Shown here piece by piece: positions 21,066 through 31,600 of a DNA stretch of 64,000 bases (within the stretch, counting starts at the first letter, position 1; every line of letters begins with the position of its first letter). The stretch is from Thinopyrum elongatum (taxonomy: Eukaryota > Streptophyta > Magnoliopsida > Poales > Poaceae): contig CM022303.1 of assembly GCA_011799875.1 (NCBI GenBank), forward strand, positions 731,922,587-731,986,586, given 5' to 3'. The notes below the pieces were generated by a model. That model searched no databases, was not told where the DNA came from, and saw only the letters and a program-made list of their open reading frames with translations. Position numbers and translations under genes: made by a program.

Positions 21066-23069
21066 TGGACCCACTCTTTTCCCCACTCCTCCTCTCCACT
21101 TGACCCGCTCCTCCTCTCCAATCTCCACTCGACCCACTCCTCCGCCGCCGGCTCCTTCCTCTCCCACCACCGCCGACTCCTTCCTTTCTCTCCATCACCG
21201 ACTCCTTCCTCTCTCCTGAGGTATGAATCATTCCTTTCTCCTTCCTCTCTCTCTCCGTGTCCTCTCTCCTTCCTCTTAACTTAGTTTTCTGCTACTGTTT
21301 AGATTAGGGTTCTTGCCGCCGCCTAGATTGGATTAGATTAGATAAGGATTGGTTTGGTTAGGGTTTGATTAGGATTGGATTAGATTAGGGTTTGATTAGG
21401 ATTGGTTTAGGTTTCTTGCCGCAGCTGTTTCAAAATTAGGGTTAGGTTTGGTAGTACCAAAATATGTTATGGTTCAAATTAGGTAAAGTAGATAGATTAG
21501 GTTTCTTATCTACTATTGAGGCCCTGTTGATGTTGATGTTTTTGGTAGTAGCAAAATATTTCTGACTAGAAAACAGAGTGTTGTTGATGTTTTTGCCATC
21601 AGAAATGTTGATGGGTGCTGTTGATGTTGATGTTGATGTTCTTCTTCTACTCATTGCCCCTTTGCCAAGATAGAGTAGGAGCAAATTGAGGCCATTGCCA
21701 TTTATAGTAGTATTCCAAATTGAGGCCCTGGCAAACACATGTAGTAAATATTCTACCTTTTTTGAAGTGCTTGTTTCCTATGTTCTGACTGACTGACTGA
21801 CCTAGCAAAATATGATATGGGCAGATATGTTCATTTATAGATATGGAACAATGTCCAGTCCTATTTATAGCTGTGTCCTGTTTATAGCTTTTGGTCCATT
21901 TATAGTAGATATGGTTCTAGCTGTGTTCTAGTCCATTTATAGTAGATTTTAGTGCATTGCTTTTTTTCTCACTTTTGCCATCATAAACTTGTTTCTGTTC
22001 CAACTATGTCCAGTCCTGTTTTATGGTAACTTGTTGTTTAATTACAATGCTGCTTTTCAGAGAGGAGGGGAGGCCGCCACCGCTGGCTGCGCTCTGCCAC
22101 GCCAAGAAGTGAGATGGCTGGCTTGGAAGGTTTCGAGTTCTTCGAGATCGTAATTGAGAAATCCTGCAGTAGGCATGTATATTCAAGACAAGATCTCCCC
22201 TTCACCCATCTCTTTATCATCACTCTGCTGTATAGTGCTTGATTGGCACAATTAACCACTGCTTGACCCTCGCTGCAGAGGCTGCCTGACAAGTTTGCGA
22301 AGATGCTCGCCAGCCGTGAGCCCCATAAAGTGAAGCTGTGGGAGGCCGGCAGCGGGCGTCGCAGGCTATGGGACGTGTTGGTGGTGTTCGACGCCAAAGG
22401 CCACATGTACCTAGGGCTCGGCTGGGAGCATTTCGCCCGTGCCCATGACCTGCAGCTCGGGCACTTCCTTGTCTTCCTCTATGACGGCGACGCCATGTTA
22501 ACCGTGAAGATGTTCGACAACACCATGTGCCGCATGTACTACCAGCACGACAACGATGCCAGTAAGCTCGCTGCCTCTCTTCTTCCTGTCCTTTTGGCTT
22601 TGTCTCACACAGATTGCTATAAAAACTTTGTTGCATTTGGCCAGGCAATGGGAGCAGCAGCGGAGATGACGAGGAGCAGAGTGGGGAAGAAGAGGAGCAG
22701 AGCGGGGATGACGAGGAGCAGAGCGGGAAAGAAGAGGAGCATAGCGGGGAAGAAGAGGAGCAGAGCGTGGAGGTGCAGCCTATTCTGGCTGACAAGGACC
22801 TTGCTATGGTGGTGGCTGACGACGACCTTGCTATGGTGGTGGCTGACGACGACCTTGCTATGGTGGCTGACGACGACATTGCTATGGTGGCTGACGACGA
22901 CCTCGCGATTGTGGTGCCTGACGATGACCTCGCGATGGTGGTGGCGCCGGTGATCCCACAGCTGGGCGACAGGACCATGCCAATTGTGGTAGAGGAGTAC
23001 ATCCGCGTCAGCATTCGCCACTCTGAGCGCATCGGGATGATGAAGGAAAAGAAGGAGAAGAACGAGTGA
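21066..23069 (+). CDS. B3 DNA-binding domain protein, REM-like (coding part 22114-23069)
   Basis: The model has a 5' UTR exon ending at 21220 (donor GTATGA), an 840-bp intron (acceptor TTTTCAG ending 22060), then coding exons 22114-22172, 22281-22561 and 22645-23069, together 254 codons. The protein starts MAGLEGFEFFEIVIEKSCSR. A B3 domain (about residues 5-110) includes LPDKFAKML, REPHKVKLWEAG, YLGLGWEHFARAHDLQLGHFL and VFLYDGDAMLTVKMFD. B3 proteins bind DNA in the nucleus as transcription regulators. The tail has five 7-residue acidic units (SGDDEEQ-like, 22659-22763), six 8-9 residue units of the ADDDLAMVV type (about 22780-22950), and a basic end (MMKEKKEKNE). The first coding intron needs a GC donor (AG|GCATGT). 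No stop or frameshift is seen. It may be a host gene or cargo of the neighbouring CACTA element. Confidence 0.75.
22659..22952 (+). repeat. Coding minisatellites in the B3 gene
   Basis: There are two adjacent in-frame tandem repeats: five 21-bp units encoding S-G-(D/E/K)-(D/E)-E-E-(Q/H), then six 24-27-bp units encoding ADDDLAMVV with variants (one loses a Val, one has Ile, one has Pro). Unit lengths are multiples of three, so copy-number change would keep the frame. Confidence 0.85.
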
Positions 23070-23412
23070 AGATGTTAAGAAATCAAGTGGCAATGTTAAG
23101 CATGTTAATCTGAACATGTGAATGTTAAGTATGTCAGGTTTAAGCTTGTTAGTGTAAACCTCTTAAGTATGACAGTGTCAGCCAAGCTTAGTTTGAAACT
23201 AATGAGCATTGAAATTTTGTGCATGCTCATGGATGAAAGATAAAATTATGGGTTTTTGTGCATGCTCATGTATGAAACTGTATAAGTTTCATTTTGTGAT
23301 TGTTAAAAACATGGTTTTTCGTTAAGATTGTTCATTCAGAATCAACAACATTATGAAACAATATAAGTTTCATGCTCAAGTATGACAGTGTCATCTAAAC
23401 ATGGTTTTTCGT
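23070..23412 (+). other. 3' flank of the B3 gene up to the satellite
   Basis: AT-rich, with repeats of TAAG/GTTAAG words and a doubled phrase ACATGGTTTTTCGT (23310 and 23399). It holds no gene and is probably the 3' UTR. GAATCAACAAC occurs at about 23339 and again at 23416, where the satellite homology begins. Confidence 0.45.
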
Positions 23413-24900
23413 AAAGAATCAACAACAGATTTCCTTGATTCAAACCCTAGCCACGGACGGCCGCTGCGACGAAATCGGCCGGTTTTTTAAAACACCGAAA
23501 AAATTCAAAAAATGTGAGACCTCCGCGTCACATCATCAAATGTGGCCTACCAACTACCAAAAATACTAAACATGGAATACCGGTGTTTTCTTGAAAAGGT
23601 GTTCTCAAAAATGACCTACCATGAACGAAGATTCATGGCTTTCAAGCCAAACGATCAATGATATGGCCGCATTCTTTGAATAGTTTGTGATAATATGCCC
23701 AAATTTGGCGCATGCCTCCGTCTTGTGATGGCAAACAATGTTGCCAAAGCGGGGTTCCAACTTGTTTCACAAAAAAAAAACGTTTCTCATTTTTTGAATG
23801 CTAAAAACATGTGTTTTTCGTGAAGCGGCTACAAGGAGGGTCATCCCAAACGGCGCCATTCCATGTCTACCTCAAAGCAGACCCTATTTTACGGACGGTC
23901 ACCAAAAATCATGCATTTCCGACCCTCGTAGCTACTCCCGGCCATTCAGACAACCTTCGGCCGATTCAGCTGGAACCGGCTGGAATTTCAACTGCGGGTC
24001 CTCCATAGCTTGCCCGTTATTTTTGCTAAAAATCATTTTTAGCTTCACAGGTAGGCATTTCATCAAAGAATCAACAACAGATTTGCATGATTCAAACCCT
24101 TGCCACGGACGGCCGCCGTGACGAAATCAGCCGGTTTTTGAAAACACCGTAAAAAATTCAAAAAAAATCAAAAAAATGGGAGAGCACCACGTCAAATCAT
24201 CAAGTGTGGCCCACCAACTAGCAAAAATACTAAACTTGGAATACCGGTGTTTTCTTGAAAAGGTATTCTAAAAAACGACCTACCATGAACGAAGATTCAT
24301 GGCTTTCAATCCAAACGAGCAATGATATGGCCGCATTCGTTGAATAGTTTGTGATAATATGCCTAAATTTGGCGCATGCCTCCGTCTTGTTATGGCAAAT
24401 AATGTTGCCAAAGTGAGGTTCCAACTTGTTTCACAAAAAAAAACCGTTTTTCATTTTTTAAATGCTAAAAAATGTGTTTTTCGTGAAGCGGCTACAAGGA
24501 GGGTTATCCCAAACGGCGCCATTCCATGTCTACCTCAAAGCAGACCCTATTTTACGGACGGTCGCCAATAATCATGCATTTCCGACCCTCGTAGCTACTC
24601 CCGGCCATTCGGACAACATTCGGCCGACTCAGGTGGAACTGGCTGGAATTCGAACTGCGGGTCCTCCATAGCTTGCCCGTTATTTTTGCTAAATAATAAT
24701 TTTTAGCTTCACAGGTAGGCATTTCATCAAATAATCAACAACAGATTTGCATGATTCAAACCCTAGCCACGGACGGCCGCCGCGACGAAATCGGCCGGTT
24801 TTTGAAAACACCGTAAAAAATAAAAAAAAATCAAAAAAATGGGTGACCTCCGCGTCACATCATCAAATGTGGCCTACCAACTAGCAAAAATACTAAACTT

Positions 24901-26140
24901 GGAATACCGGTGTTTTCTTGAAAAGGTATTCTAAAAAACGACCAACCATGAACGAAGATTCATGGCTTTCAAGCCAAATGAGCAATGATATGGCCGCATT
25001 CGTTGAATAGTTTGTGATAATATTCCCAAATTTAGTACATGCCTCCGTCTTGTGATGGCAAAAAATGTTGCCAAAGCGAGGTTCAAACTTGTTTCACAAA
25101 AAAAAACCGTTTTTAATTTTTTGAATGCTAAAAACATGTGTTTTTCGTGAAGCGGCTACAAGGAGGGTCATCCCAAACGGCGCCATTCCATGTCTACCTC
25201 AAAGCAGACCCTATTTTACGGACGGTCGCCAAAAATTATGCATTTCGACCCTCGTAGCTACTCCCGGCCATTCAGACAACCTTCAGCCGATTCAGTTGGA
25301 ACCGGCTGGAATTTGAACTGCGGGTCCTCCATAGCTTGCCCGTTATTTTTGCTAAAAATCATTTTTAGCTTCACAGGTAGGCATTTCATCAAAGAATCAA
25401 CAACAGATTTGCATGATTCAAACCCTAGCCACGGACGTTCGCCGCGACGAAATCGGACGGTTTTTGAAAACACCGTAAAAAAATTCAAAAAAAATCAAAA
25501 AAATGGTAGACCTCCGTGTCACATCATCAAATGTGGCCTACCAACTAGCAAAAATACTAAACTTGGAATACCGGTGTTTTCTTGAAAAGGTATTCTAAAA
25601 AACGACCAACCATGAACGAAGATTCATGGCTTTCAAGCCAAATGAGCAATGATATGGCCGCATTCGTTGAATAGTTTGTGATAATATTCCCAAATTTAGT
25701 ACATGCCTCCGTCTTGTGATGGCAAAAAATGTTGCCAAAGCGAGGTTCAAACTTGTTTCACAAAAAAAAACCGTTTTTAATTTTTTGAATGCTAAAAACA
25801 TGTGTTTTTCGTGAAGCGGCTACAAGGAGGGTCATCCCAAACGGCGCCATTCCATGTCTACCTCAAAGCAGACCCTATTTTACGGACGGTCGCCAAAAAT
25901 TATGCATTTCGACCCTCGTAGCTACTCCCGGCCATTCAGACAACCTTCAGCCGATTCAGTTGGAACCGGCTGGAATTTGAACTGCGGGTCCTCCATAGCT
26001 TGCCCGTTATTTTTGCTAAAAATCATTTTTAGCTTCACAGGTAGGCATTTCATCAAAGAATCAATAACAGATTTGCATGATTCAAACCCTAGCCACGGAC
26101 GGCCGCCGCGACAAAATCGGCCGGTTTCTGAAAACACCGT
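24901..26140 (+). repeat. Two adjacent near-identical monomers (type T)
   Basis: The monomers with markers at 25125 and 25789 share private variants (ACCAACCATG, TATTCCCAAATTTAGTACATG, GGTTCAAACTTG, CATTTCGACCC, TTCAGCCGATTCAG) and look identical by eye over most of their length at an offset of 664. They diverge only near the end (TTCGCCGCG at 25439 against GGCCGCCGCG at 26101). This points to a recent single-monomer duplication. Confidence 0.8.
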
Positions 26141-26879
26141 AAAAAATTAAAAAAAAATCAAAAAAATGGGAGACCTCCGCGTCACATCATCAAATGTGGC
26201 CTACAACTAACGAAAATACTAAACATGGAATACCGGTGTTTTCTTGAAAAGGTGTTCTAAAAAACGACCTACCATGAACGAAGATTCATGGCTTTCAAGC
26301 CAAACGATCAATGATATAGCCGCATTCTTTGAATAGTTTGTGATAATATGCCCAAATTTGGCGCATGCCTCCATCTTGTGATGGCAAACAATGTTGCCAA
26401 AGCGGGGTTCCAACTTGTTTCACAAAAAAAAACGTTTTTCATTTTTTGAATGCTAAAAACATGTGTTTTTCGTGAAGCAGCTACAAGGAGGGTCATCCCA
26501 AACGGCGCCATTCCATGTCTACCTCAAAGCAGGCCCTATTTTACGGACGGTCACCAAAAATCATGCATTTCCGACCCTCGTAGCTACTCCCGGCCATTCA
26601 GACAAACTTCGGCCGATTCAGCTGGAACCGGCTGGAATTTGAACTACGGGTCCTCCATAGCTTGCCCGTTATTTTTGCTAAAAATCATTTTTAGCTTCAC
26701 AGGTAGGCATTTCATCAAAGAATCAACAACAGATTTGCATGATTCAAACCCTAGCCACGGACGGCCGCCGCGACGAAATCAGCCGGTTTTTGAAAACACC
26801 ATAAAATATTCAAAAAAAATCAAAAAAATGGGAGAGCACCACGTCAAATCATCAAGTGTGGCCCACCAACTAGCAAAAA

Positions 26880-28240
26880 TACTAAACTTGGAATACCGGT
26901 GTTTTCTTGAAAAGGTATTCTAAAAAACGACCTACCATGAACGAAGATTCATGGCTTTCAATCCAAACGAGCAATGATATGGCCGCATTCGTTGAATAGT
27001 TTGTGATAATATGCCTAAATTTGGCGCATGCCTCCGTCTTGTTATGGCAAATAGTGTTGCCAAAGTGAGGTTCCAACTTGTTTCACAAAAAAAAACCGTT
27101 TTTCATTTTTTAAATGCTAAAAAATGTGTTTTTCGTGAAGCGGCTACAAGGAGGGTTATCCCAAACGGCGCCATTCCATGTCTACCTCAAAGCAGACCCT
27201 ATTTTACGGACGGTCGCCAATAATCATGCATTTCCGACCCTCGTAGCTACTCCCGGCCATTCGGACAACATTCGGCCGATTCAGGTGGAACTGGCTGGAA
27301 TTCGAACTGCGGGTCCTCCATAGCTTGCCCGTTATTTTTGCTAAATAATAATTTTTAGCTTCACAGGTAGGCATTTCATCAAATAATCAACAACAGATTT
27401 GCATGATTCAAACCCTAGCCACGGACGGCCGCCGCGACGAAATCGGCCGCTTTTTGAAAACACCGTAAAAAATAAAAAAAAATCAAAAAAATGGGTGACC
27501 TCCGCGTCACATCATCAAATGTGGCCTACCAACTAGCAAAAATACTAAACTTGGAATACCGGTGTTTTCTTGAAAATGTGTTCTAAAAAACGACCTACCA
27601 TGAACGAAGATTCATGGCTTTCAAGCCAAACGATCAATGATATGGCCGCATTCTTTGAATAGTTTGTGATAATATGCCCAAATTTGGCGCATGCCTCCGT
27701 CTTGTGATGGCAAACAATGTTGCCAAAGCGGGGTTCCAACTTGTTTCACAAAAAAAAAATGTTTTTCATTTTTTTAATGCTAAAAACATGTGTTTTTCGT
27801 GAAGCGGCTACAAGGAGGGTCATCCCAAACGGCGCCATTCCATGTCTACCTCAAAGCAGACCCTATTTTACGGACGGTCACCAAAAATCATGCATTTCCG
27901 ACCCTCGTAGCTACTCCCGGCCATTCAGACAACCTTCGGCTGATTCAGCTGGAACCGGCTGGAATTTGAACTGCGGGTCCTCCATAGCTTGCCCGTTATT
28001 TTTTCTAAAAATCATTTTTAGCTTCACAGGTAGGCATTTCATCAAAGAATCAACAACAGATTTGCATGATTCAAACCCTAGCCACGGACGTTCGCCGCGA
28101 CGAAATCGGACGGTTTTTGAAAACACCGTAAAAAAATTCAAAAAAAATCAAAAAAATGGTAGACCTCCGTGTCACATCATCAAATGTGGCCTACCAACTA
28201 GCAAAAATACTAAACTTGGAATACCGGTGTTTTCTTGAAA
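26880..28240 (+). repeat. Two-monomer block repeated at offset 6890 (33770-35130)
   Basis: The G-S' pair here (markers 27114 and 27777) reappears at 34004 and 34667 with the same private variants (AAATAGTGTTGCCAAAGTGAGG, CCAATAATCATGC, TTCGGCTGATTCAGC, ATTTTTTCTAAAAATC). The G monomer at 24462 is also nearly the same as that at 27114, offset 2652 (four monomers). Confidence 0.8.
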
Positions 28241-28440
28241 AGGTATTCTAAAAAACGACCTACCATGAACGAAGATTCATGGCTTTCAAGCCAAACGAGC
28301 AATGATATGGCCGCATTCGTTGAATAGTTTGTGATAATATGCCCAAATTTAGCACATGCCTCCGTCTTGTGATGGCAAACAATGTTGCCAAAGCGAGGTT
28401 CCAACTTGTTTCACACAAAAAACCGTTTTTTATTTTTTGA

Positions 28441-28697
28441 ATGCTAAAAACATGTGTTTTTCGTGAAGCGGCTACAAGGAGGGTCATCCCAAACGGCGCC
28501 ATTCCATGTCTACCTCAAAGCAGACCCTATTTTACGTACGGTCGCCAAAAATTGTGCATTTCGAACCTCGTAGCTACTCCCGGCCATTCAGATAATATGC
28601 CCAAATTTAGCACATGCCTCCGTCTTGTGATGGCAAACAATGTTGCCAAAGCGGGGTTCCAACTTGTTTCACAAAAAAAACATTTTTCATTTTTTGA
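28441..28697 (+). repeat. Truncated monomer (257 bp)
   Basis: Only 257 bp separate markers 28441 and 28698. The text runs GGCCATTCAGATAATATGCCC near 28580-28600: the front of one monomer (GGCCATTCAGACAACC) joins the rear (GTTTCAGATAATATGCC in type L neighbours). The two share TTCAGA at the junction. About 406 bp are missing, consistent with a microhomology-mediated deletion. Confidence 0.85.
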
Positions 28698-28699
28698 AT

Positions 28700-31600
28700 G
28701 CTAAAAACATGTGTTTTTCGTGAAGCGGCTACAAGGAGGGTCATCCCAAACGGCGCCATTCCATGTCTACCTCAAAGCAGACCCTATTTTACGTACGGTC
28801 GCCAAAAATTGTGCATTTCGAACCTCGTAGCTACTCCCGGCCATTCAGACAACCTTGGGTCGATTCAGTTGGAACCGGCTGGAAATTGAACTGTGGGTCC
28901 TCCATAGCTTGCCCGTTATTTTTGCTAAAAATTCATTTTTAGCTTCACAGGTAGGCATTTCATCAAAGAATCAACAACAGATTTGCATGATTCAAACCGT
29001 AGCCACGGACGGCCGCCGCGACGAAATCTGCCGGTTTTTGAAAACACCGTAAAAAATTCAACAAAAATCAAAAAAATAGGAGACCACCGCGTCACTTCAT
29101 CAAATGTGGCCTACCAACTAGCAAAAATAGTAAACTTGGAATACCGGTGTTTTCTTGAAAATGTGTTCTCAAAAACGACCTACCATGAACGAAGATTCAT
29201 GGCTTTCAAGCCAAACGAGCAATGATATGGCCGCATTGGTTGAATAGTTTGTGATAATTTGCCCAAATTTGGCATGCCTCTGTCTTGAGATGGCAAACAA
29301 TGTTGCCAAAGCGAGGTTCCAACTTGTTTCACAAAAAAACCGTTTTTCATTTTTTGAATACTAAAAACATGTGTTTTTCGTGAAGCGGCTACAAGGAGGG
29401 TCATCCCAAACGGCGCCATTCCATGTCTACCTCAAAGCAGACCCTATTTTACGGACGGTCGCCAAAAATCATGTATTTCCGACCCTCGTAGCTACTCCTG
29501 GCCATTCAGACAACCTTGGGTCGATTCAGTTGGAACCGGCTGGAATTTGAACTTTGGGTCCGCCATAGCTTGCCCGTTATTTTTGCGAAAAATCATTTTT
29601 GGCTTCACAGGTAGGCATTTCATCAAAGAATCAACAACGGATTTGCATGATTCAAACCCTAGCCACGGACGTTTGCCGCGACGAAATCGGACGGTTTTTG
29701 AAAACACCGTAAAAAAATTCAAAAAAAATCAAAAAAATGGTAGACCTCCGTGTCACATCATCAAATGTGGCCTACCAACTAGCAAAAATACTAAACTTGG
29801 AATACCGGTGTTTTCTTGAAAAGGAATTCTAAAAAACGACCTACCATGAACGAAGATTCATGGCTTTCAATCCAAACGAGCAATGATATGGCCGCATTCG
29901 TTGAATAGTTTCAGATAATATGCCCAAATTTAGCACATGCCTCTGTCTTGTGATGGCAAACAATGTTGCCAAAGCGAGGTTCCAACTTGTTTCACACAAA
30001 AAACCGTTTTTTATTTTTTGAATGCTAAAAACATGTGTTTTTCGTGAAGCGGCTACAAGGAGGGTCATCCCAAACGGCGCCATTCCATGTCTACCTCAAA
30101 GCAGACCCTATTTTACGGACGGTCGCCAAAAATTATGCATTTCGAACCTCGTAGCTACTCCCGGCCATTCAAACAACCTTGGGTCGATTCAGTTGGAACC
30201 GGCTGGAATTTGAACTGTGGGTCCTCCATAGCTTGCCCGTTATTTTTGCTAAAATTCATTTTTAGCTTCACAGGTAGGCATTTCATCAAAGAATCAACAA
30301 CAGATTTGCATGATTCAAACCGTAGCCACGGCCGGCCGCCGCGACGAAATCTGCCGGTTTTTGAAAACACCGTAAAAAATTTAAAAAAAATCAAAAAAAT
30401 AGGAGACCACCGCGTCACTTCATCAAATGTGGCCTACCAACTAGCAAAAATACTAAACTTGGAATACCGGTGTTTTCTTGAAAATGTGTTCTAAAAAACG
30501 ACCTACCATGAACGAAGATTCATGGCTTTCAAGCCAAACGAGCAATGATACGGCCGCATTCGTTGAATAGTTTGTGATACTTTGCCCAAATTAGGCGCAT
30601 GCCTCTGTCTTGAGATGGCAAACAATGTTGCCAAAGCGAGGTTCCAACTTGTTTCACAAAAAAACCGTTTTTCATTTTTTGAATACTAAAAACATGTGTT
30701 TTTCGTGAAGCGGCTACAAGGAGGGTCATCCCAAACGGCGCCATTCCATGTCTACCTCAAAGCAGACCCTATTTTACGGACGGTCGCCAAAAATCATGTA
30801 TTTCCGACCCTCGTAGCTACTCCTGGCCATTCAGACAACCTTTGGTCGATTCAGTTGGAACCGGCTGGAATTTGAACTGTGGGTCCTCCATAGCTTGCCC
30901 GCTATTTTTGCTAAAAATCATTTTTGGCTTCACAGGTAGGCATTTCATCAAAGAATCAACAACAGATTTGCATGATTCAAACCCTAGCCACGGACATTCG
31001 CCGCGACGAAATCGGACGGTTTTTGAAAACACCGTAAAAAAATTAAAAAAAAATCAAAAAAATGGTAGACCTCCGTGTCACATCATCAAATGTGGCCTAC
31101 CAACTAGCAAAAATACTAAACTTGGAATACCGGTGTTTTCTTGAAAAGGTATTCTAAAAAACGACCAACCATGAACGAAGATTCATGACTTTCAATCCAA
31201 ACGAGCAATGATATGGCCGCATTCGTTGAATAGTTTGTGATAATATGCCCAAATTTAGCACATGCCTCCGTCTTGTGATGGCAAAAAATGTTGCCAAAGC
31301 GAGGTTCAAACTTGTTTCACAAAAAAAAACCGTTTTTCATTTTTTGAATGCTAAAAACATGTGTTTTTCGTGAAGCGGCTACAAGGAGGGTCATCCCAAA
31401 CGGCGCCATTCCATGTCTACCTCAAAGCAGACCCTGTTTGACGAACGGTTGCTAAAAATTATGCATTTCGACCCTCGTAGCTACTTCCGGCCATTCAGAC
31501 AACCTTCAGCCGATTCAGTTGGAACCGGCTGGAATTTGAACTGCGGGTCCTCCATAGCTTGCCCGTTATTTTTGCTAAAAATCATTTTTAGCTTCACAGG

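Noticed and set aside
22220..23032. Long minus-strand ORF opposite the B3 gene (Ser/Arg/Leu-rich)
   Set aside because: A shadow of the plus-strand minisatellite and B3 coding frame; the plus strand has the B3 domain and spliced structure.
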